A stretch of 64,000 nucleotides of DNA from Camelus bactrianus (taxonomy: Eukaryota > Chordata > Mammalia > Artiodactyla > Camelidae): the NCBI RefSeq assembly GCF_048773025.1, contig NC_133541.1:113243912-113307911 (forward strand), written 5' to 3'. How positions within the stretch are numbered: the stretch's first letter is position 1; each line of letters opens with the position of its first letter. A program made the position numbers and the translations under genes. Below, one piece after another: positions 14,476 through 26,313 of the stretch. Below the pieces are notes generated by a model, which ran no database searches, was not told the DNA's origin, and saw nothing but the letters and a program-made list of their open reading frames with translations.

Positions 14476-14875
14476 ATTATTTTTTAAAACATTTTTTGAC
14501 TGAGTTATGGTCACTTTAAAATGTTGTGTCAAATTCCAGTGTAGAGCACAACCTTTCAGTTATACATGAACATACATATATTCATTGTCACATTTTTTTT
14601 CGCTGTGAGCTACCATAAGATCTTGTTTATATTTCCCTGTGCTATACAGTATAATCTTGTTTATCTGTTCTACATATGCCTGTCAGTACCTACAAATTTT
14701 GAACTCCCAGTCTGTCCCTTCCCACCACTCCCCCTTGGCAAACACAAGTTTGTATTCTGTGTCTGTGAGTCTGTTTCTGTTTTGTATTTATTTATTTGTT
14801 TTTTTAAGATTCCACATATGAGCGATCTCATACGGTATTTTTCTTTCTCTTTCTGGCTTACTTCACTTAGAATGA
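14476..14875 (-). mobile_element. 5'-truncated L1 insertion with perfect 12-bp target duplication
   Basis: About 400 bp of L1 3' UTR, minus strand, with its A-rich end at low coordinates. The direct repeat CATTTCAAGGAG flanks it at 14464-14475 and 14876-14887. The perfect repeat suggests a fairly young, lineage-specific insertion. Confidence 0.9.
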
Positions 14876-15744
14876 CATTTCAAGGAGGCTAATTTTTAAA
14901 ACCACAATTTTATGGTGAGGAACCAAGGCTCAGGATGCAAGGCTGGATTCCGTACTAGGTCTTCGACTCAGAGTCTTGGTCTCTGTCTCAAGCTGGCGGC
15001 TCACCATCATACTCTCACTCTGCACCAAATATGGAATTGTTCACGGTTAGCGATGTGCGTGGGGACCCCAGGAATTCGTTGAGGTCTTGAATCACCATAG
15101 GATTTCCCGCATTGGTTTTCCTGCTGCTTCACTCTTGATGTCTACCTGATAAACCACTGATGTTTTGTTTCTTTGAAAAGCTCTTCAGAGAAATTATGGC
15201 AAAGACGTCTTTCTGGAGTTTTTGTTCTTTGCACAAGGTGATGAATCCAAATTCCCCCTCCCCCAGTTAGAAGACTATTTTTGAAATAAAAATACATTCC
15301 TCCAAACTCAGTGATTACTATGTGAAGGTCTTGAAATAAACTTCATCCCCTAAATGGTCTTTTTTATATTCCCCAGTGCCTACTGCAGTACCTGGCACAT
15401 TACAGCTTTTCAATAAATACAACCTTGCTGATGCTCCCTGAGATTCATTGTTCTATTTGTTTAGTCAACAAAATTTATTGAGCAAACACTATTTTTTAGG
15501 AGCAGCTAGAAAATGGAGATGCAAAGATCAAGGTCCCACCTCTGAAGAGCTAATTTTTTTTTCTTTCTGGAGATGTTAAATGACTTCTCCAAAAAAAAGT
15601 ATGAAGTGGTTTATATTCAATTGTAAGGAGATTATGGCTAAAAGTTAACATGATTAGGTTTTAAAATAAGAGGTTTCTATATTCTCAACCATCTATTCTT
15701 CCCATAAGTCCATTTCTGATGAATGATTAATGAGAGAAATCATA

Positions 15745-15950
15745 ATCATATTATTAAGAACTTACTATAAGCCAGGCATTGTGCTAAACACTTAACCTTA
15801 AAATGTATACAATATAATCCCAAAACAGCCCTATAAAATGTAGCTACCACTATTATTCCTATTCTTAAGAGGAGGAAATCAAGGCTCAGAGAAGTTAAGC
15901 AACTGTATCAAGGTCACACAGCACCAGAAGCATATGGAAGTCCCCAAATA
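15745..15950 (-). repeat. MIR SINE
   Basis: Antisense MIR body with CCAGGCATTGTGCTAAACAC and AGGTCACACAGC, the core sequences of this ancient tRNA-derived SINE. Confidence 0.85.
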
Positions 15951-16036
15951 GGGCAATGGTTAAACTACACTACACTGGGACACACAAATAGAACACAAAT
16001 TACAAGTATTGTTAATTATTGTTGATAATTAATACT

Positions 16037-16680
16037 ATTAGGTGCCTTCTTTGTGCCAGGCTCTGTTCTAGGTGCTAGGAACACAGCAGTGGACAAAACA
16101 AATATCCTTACTCTCATGGAGCTGGTATACAGACAGTAAGTGAGTAAAACATATGGTATCTCCAATGCTCGTAAGTGCTATGGAGAAAGATAAAGTAAAA
16201 AAGTCAGATGGACGTCTATGCAGGGGAGAGGGAGCTGGAGGTGGTAGTCAAGGAGCTTCAAGGAAAAGTGACCTTTGAGCAAAGACCTTAAGGAGCTCAG
16301 GGAGGAAGCCATGCAGACATCTGGGGAGTAGCATCTCGGTCAGAAGGAATAGCAAGGGGCAAGATCCTGAGGTGGGAGTGTGCCTGGTGTGTTAAAGGAA
16401 CACCAAAGGGGCTACAGTGATGAGAGTGGAGTGAATGAGTGTGGCAGGGGATGAGACCAAGAAGCATCGGTGGTGATGGTAGGGAAACAGATCATGTAGG
16501 ATGGATCTTGTAGGGCACTGTGTGTCTTTAGCTCTGCTCTAAATGGGAGATGATCTGATCTACATATATGGAGGACCATTCTGGCCACCATGTTGCAAAG
16601 AGATGGTCGAGTTGTGATACGCACAGAGGTGGAGACGGGTAGCTCCCACGAGAGATGATGAGGCTAAGATGCCTGTGGTA
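16037..16680 (-). repeat. Old LINE fragment, L2-like
   Basis: Antisense sequence starting TGTGCCAGGCTCTGTTCTAG, with the long GAGCAAAGACC and AGCAAGGGGCAAGATCCTGA segments. The same element type recurs at 24,740 and 33,640. Family assignment is by eye. Confidence 0.6.
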
Positions 16681-16739
16681 GTAGTGCAAGTAGTGAGAAG
16701 TGATCACCTACTAGACATATTTTGACTGAGGCAACTATT

Positions 16740-17000
16740 ATGTATAGGGATGTTAGACAATTTTCAATAGATATTAGTAAGTGAAAAAAGCAAGTTGCAA
16801 AACAGCATATATGGTAAGCCATTTTTTTTTAATAAAAAAATTTTTAACGTGTGCGTGTGTGAAAAGATGTCAGGAAGCTGGTAGTAGGAGCAATCTTGGG
16901 CAACTTGTTGGCTGAGGGAAATGGTGGGATGGAGACTTAGCTTTCCAGGGCATTTTCTTTTATACCTTTCAGATTTTATTCTACTACATAAACTTCTTAC
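16740..17000 (+). repeat. L1M 3' UTR fragment
   Basis: It contains AAGTGAAAAAAGCAAGTTGC and ends in the TACCTTTCAGATTTT region typical of old L1 3' UTRs. Confidence 0.65.
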
Positions 17001-17689
17001 ACAAAAGTAAATAATACTTTAAGTTTATAGAGTTATAAAAATGTTCTGGCAGTAAAATTCTGTTCTTAGAATACTCATTCATTCAAACCTTGATATAGAA
17101 AAGAGGTAAATAATTAGCTTCATTCAAATTTAACTCTCCCTGGCACAAAATTTTAGAATTTGAGAACCAAAACACAAAATATCATTCAAAATTCATTTTC
17201 TGATTTTTCTTAAAGACCTGAAAATTTATTCCCTCTTCCCAAAGTTGAAAAGTCTGATACATTCCTTATCCAAAAAATGGAGATCAGTAGTAAGTCAGGA
17301 CACACTTACTGATTGCCCACTACATGTCCACCATTGTGCTAAGAGCGTTCAGGTTGCCAAAATACAAGTTTCAAAACATTTTAAATGTGACTCTCACACA
17401 AACATACAATGAAAACATGTTGGAGATTTAATTAACTCATCCGTGAGGGCATCAACGTGATGGCAGAGCTGGTTCAAGGAGAATTAGAGGAACAGGTGTT
17501 GGCACTGGAGAAAGGATGTTGGGCGAACATTGCCAGGTTAGATGCAGAACTGGTTAAATGGCTACAGGGCAATGACATTATAACCTTTGGGGTTATTTTT
17601 TTACTAAACAGAAGTCATTTGCATCTCTTCTGAATGAAAATCTCTAAGTTATTACGGAACTTCACAAAGCCTAGACTTTAATCAACAAC

Positions 17690-17842
17690 AGATAGCCTTC
17701 CTGGGGTTCCAGAAGTGCTCCAAAATCACATTGTGATAGTCTCACAACTCTGTGAATATATGAAAAACCACTGAAGTGTACACTCGCGATGGGCGAATGT
17801 CTCGGTGTGGGAAGTGCATCTCAATAAAGCTGTTAAAAAAAA
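17690..17842 (+). repeat. L1 3' end
   Basis: It contains GTGAATATATGAAAAACCAC and ends CTCAATAAAGCTGTTAAAAA, the terminus of old L1MA/L1MB elements. Confidence 0.75.
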
Positions 17843-18288
17843 CAGACAGCAATACTTCAGACTTGATTTATTAATCTAATCCCATTGTCTTCTTTCCTTC
17901 TCTTTGATAATCACATAATCCTCAGACAGGTACATGAACAATGCTTTAACACAACATTGAAAGTGTACGTTACATACTTTATAATTTTTTCTAGTTACAA
18001 CTTTTTGGTAGTTGTTCTTAACAAGAACTATAGTGAAGCATGTATAAGTCACCACCAAAGAGATGGGGGACAATACAGGGGCACAACTAAATACATGAGA
18101 GCATAACAGTGAATGGGTTGAGTGTATGGACCTAAGAACACTCACCTCGATATTGAAAACCAACAATGTTTTGTAAGAAGAAACCTCCAAAACTACAATT
18201 CTAAGGATAGTTTTCCATATATTTGTATGTGACGTTCTGAGTATATATAGACGTGCAAGACTACAGACGGCTGAAGTCTGCACACTTA

Positions 18289-18371
18289 CCATGGGAAGAG
18301 GTTTCAAGTCAATAACTTTTGCTCCCCATCTATCACTTGGAGAAGTGAGGCCAGCAGGCAGCTATATATAG
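18289..18371 (-). promoter_or_regulatory. Candidate minus-strand TATA box and first exon with donor
   Basis: A palindromic TATATATA (18363-18370) lies about 75 nt upstream, on the minus strand, of a strong donor CATG|GTAAGT (intron starting at 18289). A start near 18,335 would give a first exon of about 45 nt. A second strong minus-strand donor (CGAG|GTGAGT, intron starting at 18145) lies further on. No acceptor or product is identified, and it could be chance. Confidence 0.25.
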
Positions 18372-19559
18372 CCTTTTCGATGAGTATGCCACCGGAGAGG
18401 GCACTGTCAGTGAGGCAGGATGTGAGGGTGGGGAGATTTCCATACTGTACGCAGCATGTATCTGCTGGGTAAATCCCCCGGCCCCAAATACAATCCACAG
18501 TGCTTTTATGTCAACACTGCTAAACCGAGCGGGCGTGGGATGAGCTGCGGTTAGCCTTAGGCACCTAGGACTTCAGGAAGCCAGCCTGATTTCTGCCTTA
18601 CCTTCCGGCTGTCAAAAAGAGACCACAGTCACCTAGACTCTTTCCCTGAAGGCCAGTATGCAAATCAGTTTGCTTCCGCCTTAGGTTTACAAAGACGAGC
18701 TGGAGTACTTGAAAGAAGCCAGACGGGTGATCTAAATAATGTTATTTCTCAACACTACGATCCAACTACTGTCACCTCTCTTCCCCTCCTCCCCACTTTC
18801 TGCTCGCGACTTGCTTCTGTCCTCAGCCATCTTTAGCCCCACTCAGAGCTGACTTCCGCCCTATTCTTCAGTCTTAGAATGATTTCTGTCTCTTGGCTTC
18901 CAATTTGCCTATGTTTATAAGCCATGAGATGTTCCATCTCAATCTGTGTATTTATTTCTTTGATGTTATATTGAGGAAGCTTGCAATTAAATACACACAC
19001 AAATATAAAACATTAAAGATAAAAGTAAAGATTAGGAACTGTATAGAGGTTGGGGGAGTAAATAATCCAGGAGCTTGGGTAAGATGGTTATTATGATTAA
19101 ATATTAAATTTAACTCTGAAAAAAATACTAGAAGAAAGTAAGATAGATGGTAACGTTGATTTTCTCCATGGGGTGAGACTAGAAGTGATTATTATTTTTG
19201 TCTATTTGATAGCTGGCTTTTGCCAGCAAGAATTTATTTATATACAAATTTTATATATTTTACAAGAATTTATATATACATATACAAATGTACAAAAATA
19301 TATATATGTAAGTACATATTTCAAAAAAAGAAAATGAGAAAGAAATATTTCAAAAAATTAGGTCTAAGCTTCCTGACCACCTTAGTTATCACTGTCTTCT
19401 ACTAATCAAACCAACTATTTCTTGACAAAGGACATATTTTTTAAATTACAAACTGGAAAGTAAAAAGTTCTCCCATAATTTTATATTTTTTAATAAATTA
19501 AAAAGCAAAACGTCTCTCCACTTCTCCAGTTTCATTTGCTAGATGTCCGCTATGTACAC

Positions 19560-19990
19560 TTTTTGACATTGCCTTATACAGTGTACACATATACATATAT
19601 ATTAATAAAAACACAAAATACCTTTATGTAAAAATGGGATTATGCCACACCTATTGGTCTGTACCTTTTCTATCTTAACAATATCTCTTGGACTGTTTTA
19701 GGGTGACACATCCTAGATATACTCGATTCATTTTCATCACCTTACAGTGTTCCACTGAATGGATACATCACAGATTATTTAACTAGTTCCTCACTGATGC
19801 ACATATAAGCTGTTTCCATTACAAACAACACTGCAGTGAACACTCTACCCAAAAATGTCTATGTGCTCATGCCATGTTTTTCCTCGAGGACTAATAGTTC
19901 TACAAGGAATAAGGGTTTGTCATTGTTCATTTTTTTTTAAAATTTTCAGAAAGAAGAGGCTATGCAATTACCAAAATGTTCTGGGGATCA
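19560..19990 (-). repeat. L1M region
   Basis: Antisense L1 3' sequence with CAGTGTTCCACTGAATGGAT and AACACTGCAGTGAACACTCT. Confidence 0.6.
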
Positions 19991-20771
19991 CTCTGAAACA
20001 GATACAAACCAACCTGATCAAGTTTGGATGAGAACCACAAGAATCAACAAAGGCCTTGGAAGCCACATCCTAAGAGGACAGTTGAAGAATCTCTTTGTCC
20101 TGGACACCGAGGGGCTCTGAGGTAATGTAAGAAGCGTCTTCCTTTATCAAATGGCTGTTCTCTGGACCAGAGAAGAGGATTGGAAATGCAGGGCCTCAAA
20201 CAATAGAGCAACAAAAATGAGCTTGAGGTTAGGCTAAGGGTGAGACCATTTATCGATGAGCCGGCATCCAGCCCACTTCCTCCAGAGACAACACGCTGGT
20301 GTTCCTCCGGAGGGTGCGCTCCTCCTCTTCTCAGTCCATGTGGCTGGGCAGGGCTGACTCCATCCCACCCCCAAATCCAGGAGAGGGTGCAGACCTAGAA
20401 ACAGACAGCGGAATATTCTGCCTTGGTTGTAACAACCGACGTACATGTTATCATGTCACCCAAGCCAGGGCAATGATTCTCAGTTCAGGCACTTTGGCTG
20501 GAACTATTAGCAGAAAAAAATCCAGTTTCAGTGGTAAAAGATCAGCCTAGGACTCCTGGCAGCCATCCTGCCAGGAAAGCCTGCCTAAGGGTGAAGCCGA
20601 CACAAAACTAAGAAACAGAAATCAAAATTTTGGATGTCACTATTTAAGTAGCTGGATTCAGGAGTGCCAGCCTGAATTGGTTGTTTCTTTGTTACGGGAT
20701 GTTAAGCAAGCTTATGAAGCTCAGATTCAGTTAAGATCTTTTTGTTGTTGTTGGGGAAAGTGGTAACTAGG

Positions 20772-20872
20772 TTTATTTACTTATTTATTTTTAGAGGAGG
20801 TACTGGGGATTGAACCCAGGACCCTGTGCAGCCAAGCATGCACTCTACCACTTAAGCTGTATCCTCCCCCTT
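20772..20872 (-). repeat. Camelid tRNA-derived SINE
   Basis: Minus-strand copy with an AAATA-type tail (20,772-20,795) and an intact B box. It is slightly diverged in the head (CAGCCAAGCATG). Confidence 0.9.
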
Positions 20873-21639
20873 AAGGGTCTAAAGTAATGCCATTCAAGGA
20901 ACCGGCGCCATCCTGTTCTAAAACGGAATACTCTATTATCCATGCTTGACAATAAGAAGCAAAACAAGTTTGCCAGTTAATAGTCTTCACCCACTTCCAG
21001 CCTTTAGAAAACAAAAGCTTGAAAAGTCAAAAGAGAGAGTTTTAGGGGCCCTATGTGTCACCCAGGGAGAAGGAGGGCAGGTGTTTGCATCCACCAGAAA
21101 CCAAGTGACAGGCACTTTAAGGGAAATTTACCCAAGAGGATAACCAATAGGGCAAAGGGGTCCCAGCAGAGTTGGGGGGGGGGGACAGGAGAATGCTGGA
21201 GGTGGACCAGAAGAAGCCCAAGAGCTGAAGGTTGGGCTCACTGGGAGTCAGACTGGCATCTCCCGCATCAAGAGAACTACTGGCAGAGTTCTGAAAATAA
21301 TGAAAACAATGACATGACAACACCTTCCCATGAAAGAAAAAGCAACTGGGTATTGACCACATTCAGAGGGCAGCAACCCCAGATGGCAGCTGTAACCTCA
21401 CTGAATTCGGTGCTTCTTTCCCTTCTCCCCCACAAGCCTGCCCCTGAAGGGGTGAGTCTGGAGCAAGGCGAGTGTGCGGGGGAGGAGGAGGAGTTAGGAC
21501 GTAGTAGAAAAGGCAATATGCTTCAAAGCCTGTAGCAGACTTCTGCTTAGGTTGAGGAAAAGCATTAAATTGAATACATGTTTGGAGTTTTGGTTATTAG
21601 ACTGAAATGGACAGGCCTTTTTCTTTTCTTAACTGAAAA

Positions 21640-22150
21640 AATTATTAAAAATTTATTTTAAAACTTACTAAAATTTATAAAAACTTATTAAAATTTTGGA
21701 ACATAGAGCAATGTAAGGAGACTAGAATAAAAAACCCCCAACCTACCCACCACCCAGCTTCGATTGTCAGCTCAACCGAACATTTGTGATCTCTTCCTCT
21801 ACCTATTTCTGCCCCTCCCATGGATTATAACAAAGCAAATCTCACATTTCGTTATTTTATCAATAATTATTTCAGTCTGTTTTTGTGCAAAATGAGGACT
21901 CTTAAGATAAAGCACCATTTTCATGCCTTAAAATGTCAAAGTAATTAATCATCAAATATGCAGTCAGTATTCTGATTTCTCAGGTGTCTCATAATGTCTT
22001 TAAGCAATTGATCTGCTTGAATCTAAATCTGGATAAAATCAGCTCATGCTTGATATGTCTCTTAAAGTCTCTTTTAATCTATGGGTTCTCCCTATGATTT
22101 ATTTGTTACAGACACAGGGTCATTTGTCTTTAGTGGTTTGAGTTCAATCA
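21640..22150. repeat. L1M-type 3' module
   Basis: The same module type as at 800, 2,920 and 63,910. It includes AGGACTCTTAAGATAA and a run of degraded A/T-rich sequence. Confidence 0.55.
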
Positions 22151-22154
22151 TCCC

Positions 22155-22485
22155 ACAGTAGATTTGTTCCCCCACCACCAATACCAAAACCTCAGGATGC
22201 TCAAGTCCCTTACAGAAAATGGTGTAGTATTTGCATATAACCTACACACATCCTCCTGTATACTTTAAATTATCTCTAGGTTACTTACAATACCTAATGC
22301 AATATAAGTGCTATAAAAATAGTTATAAATACATTGCAAATGCTATGTAAATAGTTGCTGATTCATGGTAAATTCAGGTTTTGCTTTTTGGAACTTCCCA
22401 GAAGTTTTTTTTTTTTTTTTTTTTGGATCCACAGTTGGTTGAATCCACAGATGCAGAACCCGCAAATTCGGAGGGTCAACTGCAT
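22155..22485. mobile_element. Tigger/MER2-type DNA transposon copy
   Basis: It contains CAGGATGCTCAAGTCCCTTA and, after a poly-T run at 22,406-22,424, GGTTGAATCCACAGATGCAG up to GGAGGGTCAACTG. This is the TcMar-Tigger end sequence. It is nonautonomous and has an internal deletion relative to the usual short form. Confidence 0.8.
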
Positions 22486-24739
22486 TCTGGACTTATCCAA
22501 CTGCATCTCTGTGCTGTCATTTGTCATGTTCCTTTATCTCTTGCATTTCCTGCAAACTCGAATTTAGATCTAGAGGTTTGATGAGATTAATGTTTGATTT
22601 TTTTTTCTTTTTTTGGCAAGACTTCTGCGTAGGTGGTTTTGTGTATTTCCTACTACATCACATCAGGAAATATATAATGTCTGGTTGTCTCTCTTTTTGT
22701 GCTGTGAAGATTGATCTGTGTGTTACAATGTTATCAGTCTAATAAATAAATTATAAATTTTCCTATTGGCTTTTCACATAATGATTTTTGCAGCAACTGA
22801 GGATCACTGCCTAAATCCATTACGTCATTAGGATTGCAAAAGGGTAATATTCTAGCACTCCTTAATTTATTCATTGGAATTCTTCTGTAAAGAAGGAGTT
22901 TTCCTCATTAAATATTTGATTATTGAACTGGGATACAGATCTTCAGGAATATAAGAAGTATGTTCCCTTCTTTCCCTTTGTTTTCTAGTTTTGAGAATAA
23001 TAAATTGGTTCTCCAGCATCCTCTGAAAGTGATCGATAGGTTGGAATTTTTTTCAAGTATCTTATGAACTTGTGATTTTAACATTTTGACTGTTCTGCAA
23101 TTCATTGCAAAGACTTATTTGATACCCGAGTTGTTCCATCTTTGACAAGTAGGAGCTTCTTGAATTTGGGTCCTGTGAATTGGACTTTTAAAACCAAAAC
23201 AAAGGGATTATTCTTATGTATGTTTTCCTTAGAGTGGTGGGGAAATTATTCGGCTTCTTAAGTTTATGTTTAGGTAAGGACAAAGGCCAAACCTAGTGAG
23301 TGGGCTTGAGGGTGCTGAGAGAGAGAATAAAAGTACTTGTAATTACACTCTGTGGAGACTTGGCAAATGAAAGGCTCCTACTGATGACTTTTTGCTTTCC
23401 CACATGAGAATACTTTGTGAAGTCTGTAAATCTTTCAACATGAACAAACCAGGTATAAATCTGCCCTTCTCAAAGGACTTTACAGTCTAGTTTGGAATAT
23501 ACTCTGTATTAGTTAGACTTACGTTTGCTGTTTGTGGCAGAACCTCAAAATAGTAGGACCTTTGAAAATAAAATTTTCTTTTTATGTTAAAGAAAAAGTG
23601 CTCCCAGGCTGTGTGGAGGATCCAAGTTCATTACGATCTCAGGATCTTATGCTCCACTGTCCTCAACATGCAGTTTCTACCTCATGATATATTATGGCTG
23701 CTCCAGCTCCAACCATCACATCCACATTCTAGTCAGCAGGAATAAGGAAAAAGAGAATGAAAGGAGTATGATAATTGCCATTAAGGATATTTCCCAAAAG
23801 TAGTGCTCATAAATTCTGTTCTGTTCAATTAGCTAGAAAACAGTTAACATGATTGAAAAATGCAATCTTTATTCTGGCAGGCCAGATGCCCAGATAACCT
23901 TCAGAGAGTCAGTTACCTGGGAAGAAGGGGAGAATACATACTTGGAGAAAATGGCAATCCCTGTCTCAAGCCCATATTCACAAGAGTAAAAAAAAAAAAA
24001 AAAAAACTAACTCTTGGGCAGCGTATTTTCACACCTATGTCTTAAAACCTCAGAATGGAGGTGGAGAAATCATTTAAAGTATCCTTTCCCCCACAATCCT
24101 GAGTGTCTTGATTATGCTAGGGCACCCAATATATGAGACCAGATTAAGCTGTAGTCTGGTAATTTACATTAAAAAAATACATTTTAGATAACCACACTCC
24201 TACACAGTGATGATTGTTCTGTTTCATTACTTATCCCTGTCTGGTATGTGCCATCTCTGAAAGTTGGCCCTGAGATTTCTTGTTTTTTACTTCATGCTGG
24301 AAGTAGGACTCACATATGATATTTTATGTCCTAATGCTAAGGCAAGATACATGACTAACAGCCACCACTCAGAGTTTATGGGATTTAGTCCCCAAAAGAA
24401 CTCTCTCTGGGGATCTAAGGATCATCAAGGGTAAGTAGCATCCTCAAAGAGAAACAGTTCAGTAAGAGACAGAGCTGGGACACCAACATAACTTAGGCAT
24501 CTTCTGAGCCCACGTGTGCTTTGTTTATTATGCCATTCTGAAAGATTTACTTATTTTCTGCTCTTCTTTGGAACTCTGGGATGGAAAGGCAATCATTTTA
24601 TCTGTCAGCCAGAGAAACTTCTATGGGCTTTCATTTATGTTTAAAAAAATAATAAGCTTTAATATATTCCCCTTCAGTATTTTATGCCCATTGTCTCTTA
24701 TAACTGTCCAACCCAGTTTGGTGAGTATTCAACACATTT

Positions 24740-25230
24740 TTCTAAATATCCTTTTTATGTGTGAGGCACCATGATGGTTGCTGAGTATATAATGGTGAAC
24801 AAAGCCACGTAAAGTCCTCACCATTAGGGAGCTTCTAGACTAGTAGGGGAGACAAACATTAATCCAAAAATCACCCTCCAAAAAGTGCAATTACAGCCGA
24901 CACAGGGGTATATCATAAGGTGCCATCCACATATAATTGGTAGTTTTGACTTAGTAAATCCAGGAAGGCTTCCCTGGGGAGGTGACATGTAGGCTGAGAC
25001 TAGCAGTGTAACTTAGAGTGAAAGCAGGCAAAGTAGGGGAGAGGAGAGGTTTTCAGGCAAAATGAGCCAATGTTCAAAGCCGCCTGTGGAGCATGCATGA
25101 GGGCTGGAGGGAGCATGTGTGAGCAAGGCATGAGGTGAGGAAGGAAGCCAGAGAGCGGCCCTGCAGTGCCTCATTAAGGCCACCATTTATCCCCTTCATG
25201 GGCAAAAATGCTGAGGCTCAAGAGCTCTTG
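24740..25230 (-). repeat. Old LINE fragment, L2-like
   Basis: Antisense, degraded copy of the element seen at 16,037, with GTGAGGCACCATGATGGTTG and GGAGACAAACATTAATCC. Its 3' part may merge with a MIR (CAGTCTCACAGCTAGTTAG at about 25,245). Confidence 0.5.
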
Positions 25231-25269
25231 AGTAATTTGCCTACAGTCTCACAGCTAGTTAGCTGATGA

Positions 25270-25757
25270 AGCCAAACTCTGGTAGATAAAGATATCCTTG
25301 TCCTAATGCCTAGAATCCGTGCATATGCTAGATTTCATGACAAAGAGGAATTAAGATAGAACATGGAATTCAGGTTGCTAATAAACAGACCTTGAAACAG
25401 GGGGCTTATTTTAGATGATCCAGGCAAACCAAGGTAATCTCAAGGATCCTTAAACATGGAAGAGGGAGAGAAGAGGATACAGGTGTATGAGATGAGAGGA
25501 CTTGACCTGCTGTCGTGGGCTTTGGAGATGGAGGAGGAGCACTGCGAGTCAAGGGATGTAGGTGGTCCTAGAAGCTGGAAAGGGCAGAAAACAGATTCTA
25601 CCTTACAGATCTTCCAGAAAGGACCATAACCCTGCTGACATCTTGATTTTAGCCTAGGGAGACCCATTTTGGACTTCTGACTACAGACTTACAACAAATT
25701 TGTGAAGCACCGAACTTGTGATAATTTGTTACAGCAGCCAACGGAAAACTAAGACAC
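25270..25757 (+). repeat. LTR-like fossil repeat (MaLR/MLT1-type, family uncertain), broken
   Basis: A diverged, old, solo LTR-like sequence with no internal viral coding part. It resembles mammalian MaLR-type LTRs toward its end. It stops about 200 bp before the ITK promoter motif cluster. Confidence 0.45.
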
Positions 25758-25957
25758 AAAGTACGTCCACTGGCTCCAAAGCCCGTGTCCCTACCCCTGC
25801 CACGACGTGCCTTCACTGCTGGAAGGGCTGAACCAGGAACGGTAAAGATTAAACCTGAATCTGTCATGTCATTTTGAGTCTAAGGTTCTTTCAACATCAT
25901 TTCTAAACCGTACAGCAAAGGGTATGTATGATTTTTACATATGCCTCTTAGTTTTGT

Positions 25958-26175
25958 GAATTTCGAAAGGATGTGGTTATGGGCTTTGACATCAGAGGAG
26001 AAGCTCTACGATGTTGACTGAACATTGATAGAGCGATAACGTTGGAGGCAGGTTGTCTCTGAACAGCCCTCTGAAGATCAACTGCCTCTCCAGCACATTC
26101 CTGGCCCTGAAGCCGTCTTCTCTGGTTGTGCGGAGGGGTGATGCCCACGGTGCATCACTTTTCAAGAATTGGATC
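25958..26175 (+). promoter_or_regulatory. ITK: ITK proximal promoter and 5' UTR
   Basis: This is the sequence directly upstream of the ITK start codon. It has no TATA box. At 25968-25994 it shows an ETS-RUNX composite (AGGATGTGGTT), a TCF/LEF-like site (CTTTGAC) and an ATF/CREB-like site (TGACATCA) within 27 bp, and a GATA-type site (TGATAG) at 26026-26031. These factors are typical of T-cell genes, fitting ITK expression. The transcription start is not visible in sequence, so the division between promoter and 5' UTR is open. Motif calls are by eye. Confidence 0.65.
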
Positions 26176-26179
26176 ATGA
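26141..26179 (+). other. Upstream ORF overlapping the ITK start codon
   Basis: An ATG at 26141 (G at -3) opens 12 codons ([12 protein letters not shown]) and stops with TGA at 26177-26179. The stop overlaps the ITK ATG (26176-26178) as ATGA. If the mRNA starts upstream of 26141, this uORF could lower ITK translation or allow termination-reinitiation. Translation is inference; only the geometry is seen. Confidence 0.5.
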
Positions 26180-26313
26180 ACAACTCTATCCTCCTGGAAG
26201 AGCAGCTCATCAAGAAATCCCAGCAGAAGAGAAGAACGTCTCCTTCCAACTTTAAAGTTCGATTCTTTGTTTTAACCAAAACCAGCCTGGCATACTTTGA
26301 GGACCGTCATGGG
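26176..26313 (+). CDS. ITK: ITK exon 1 (coding part), N-terminal PH domain
   Basis: Encodes residues 1-46, starting [20 protein letters not shown] and ending FEDRHG before the donor GGG|GTATGT. The ATG has A at -3. The frame is open upstream to a TTG at 26053 but has no in-frame ATG there, so 26176 is the start; it also matches the human N-terminus. Basic residues K13-K18 and R29 lie where Tec-family PH domains bind PIP3. From memory human has F4 where this has S4. Confidence 0.97.

Noticed and set aside
17876-18307. Minus-strand ORF of about 138 codons from an ATG at 18292
   Set aside because: A strong splice donor lies immediately after that ATG, the product has no family features, and its composition is that of AT-rich non-coding DNA. 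The donor itself is reported as a finding.
23505-23790. Possible additional interspersed repeat (CTCCAGCTCCAACCATCACA region)
   Set aside because: It has the feel of an old mammalian repeat, but I could not assign a family or boundaries with confidence.
26053-26175. N-terminal extension of ITK upstream of its ATG
   Set aside because: The open frame begins at TTG and has no ATG before 26176, where the sequence matches the known ITK N-terminus.
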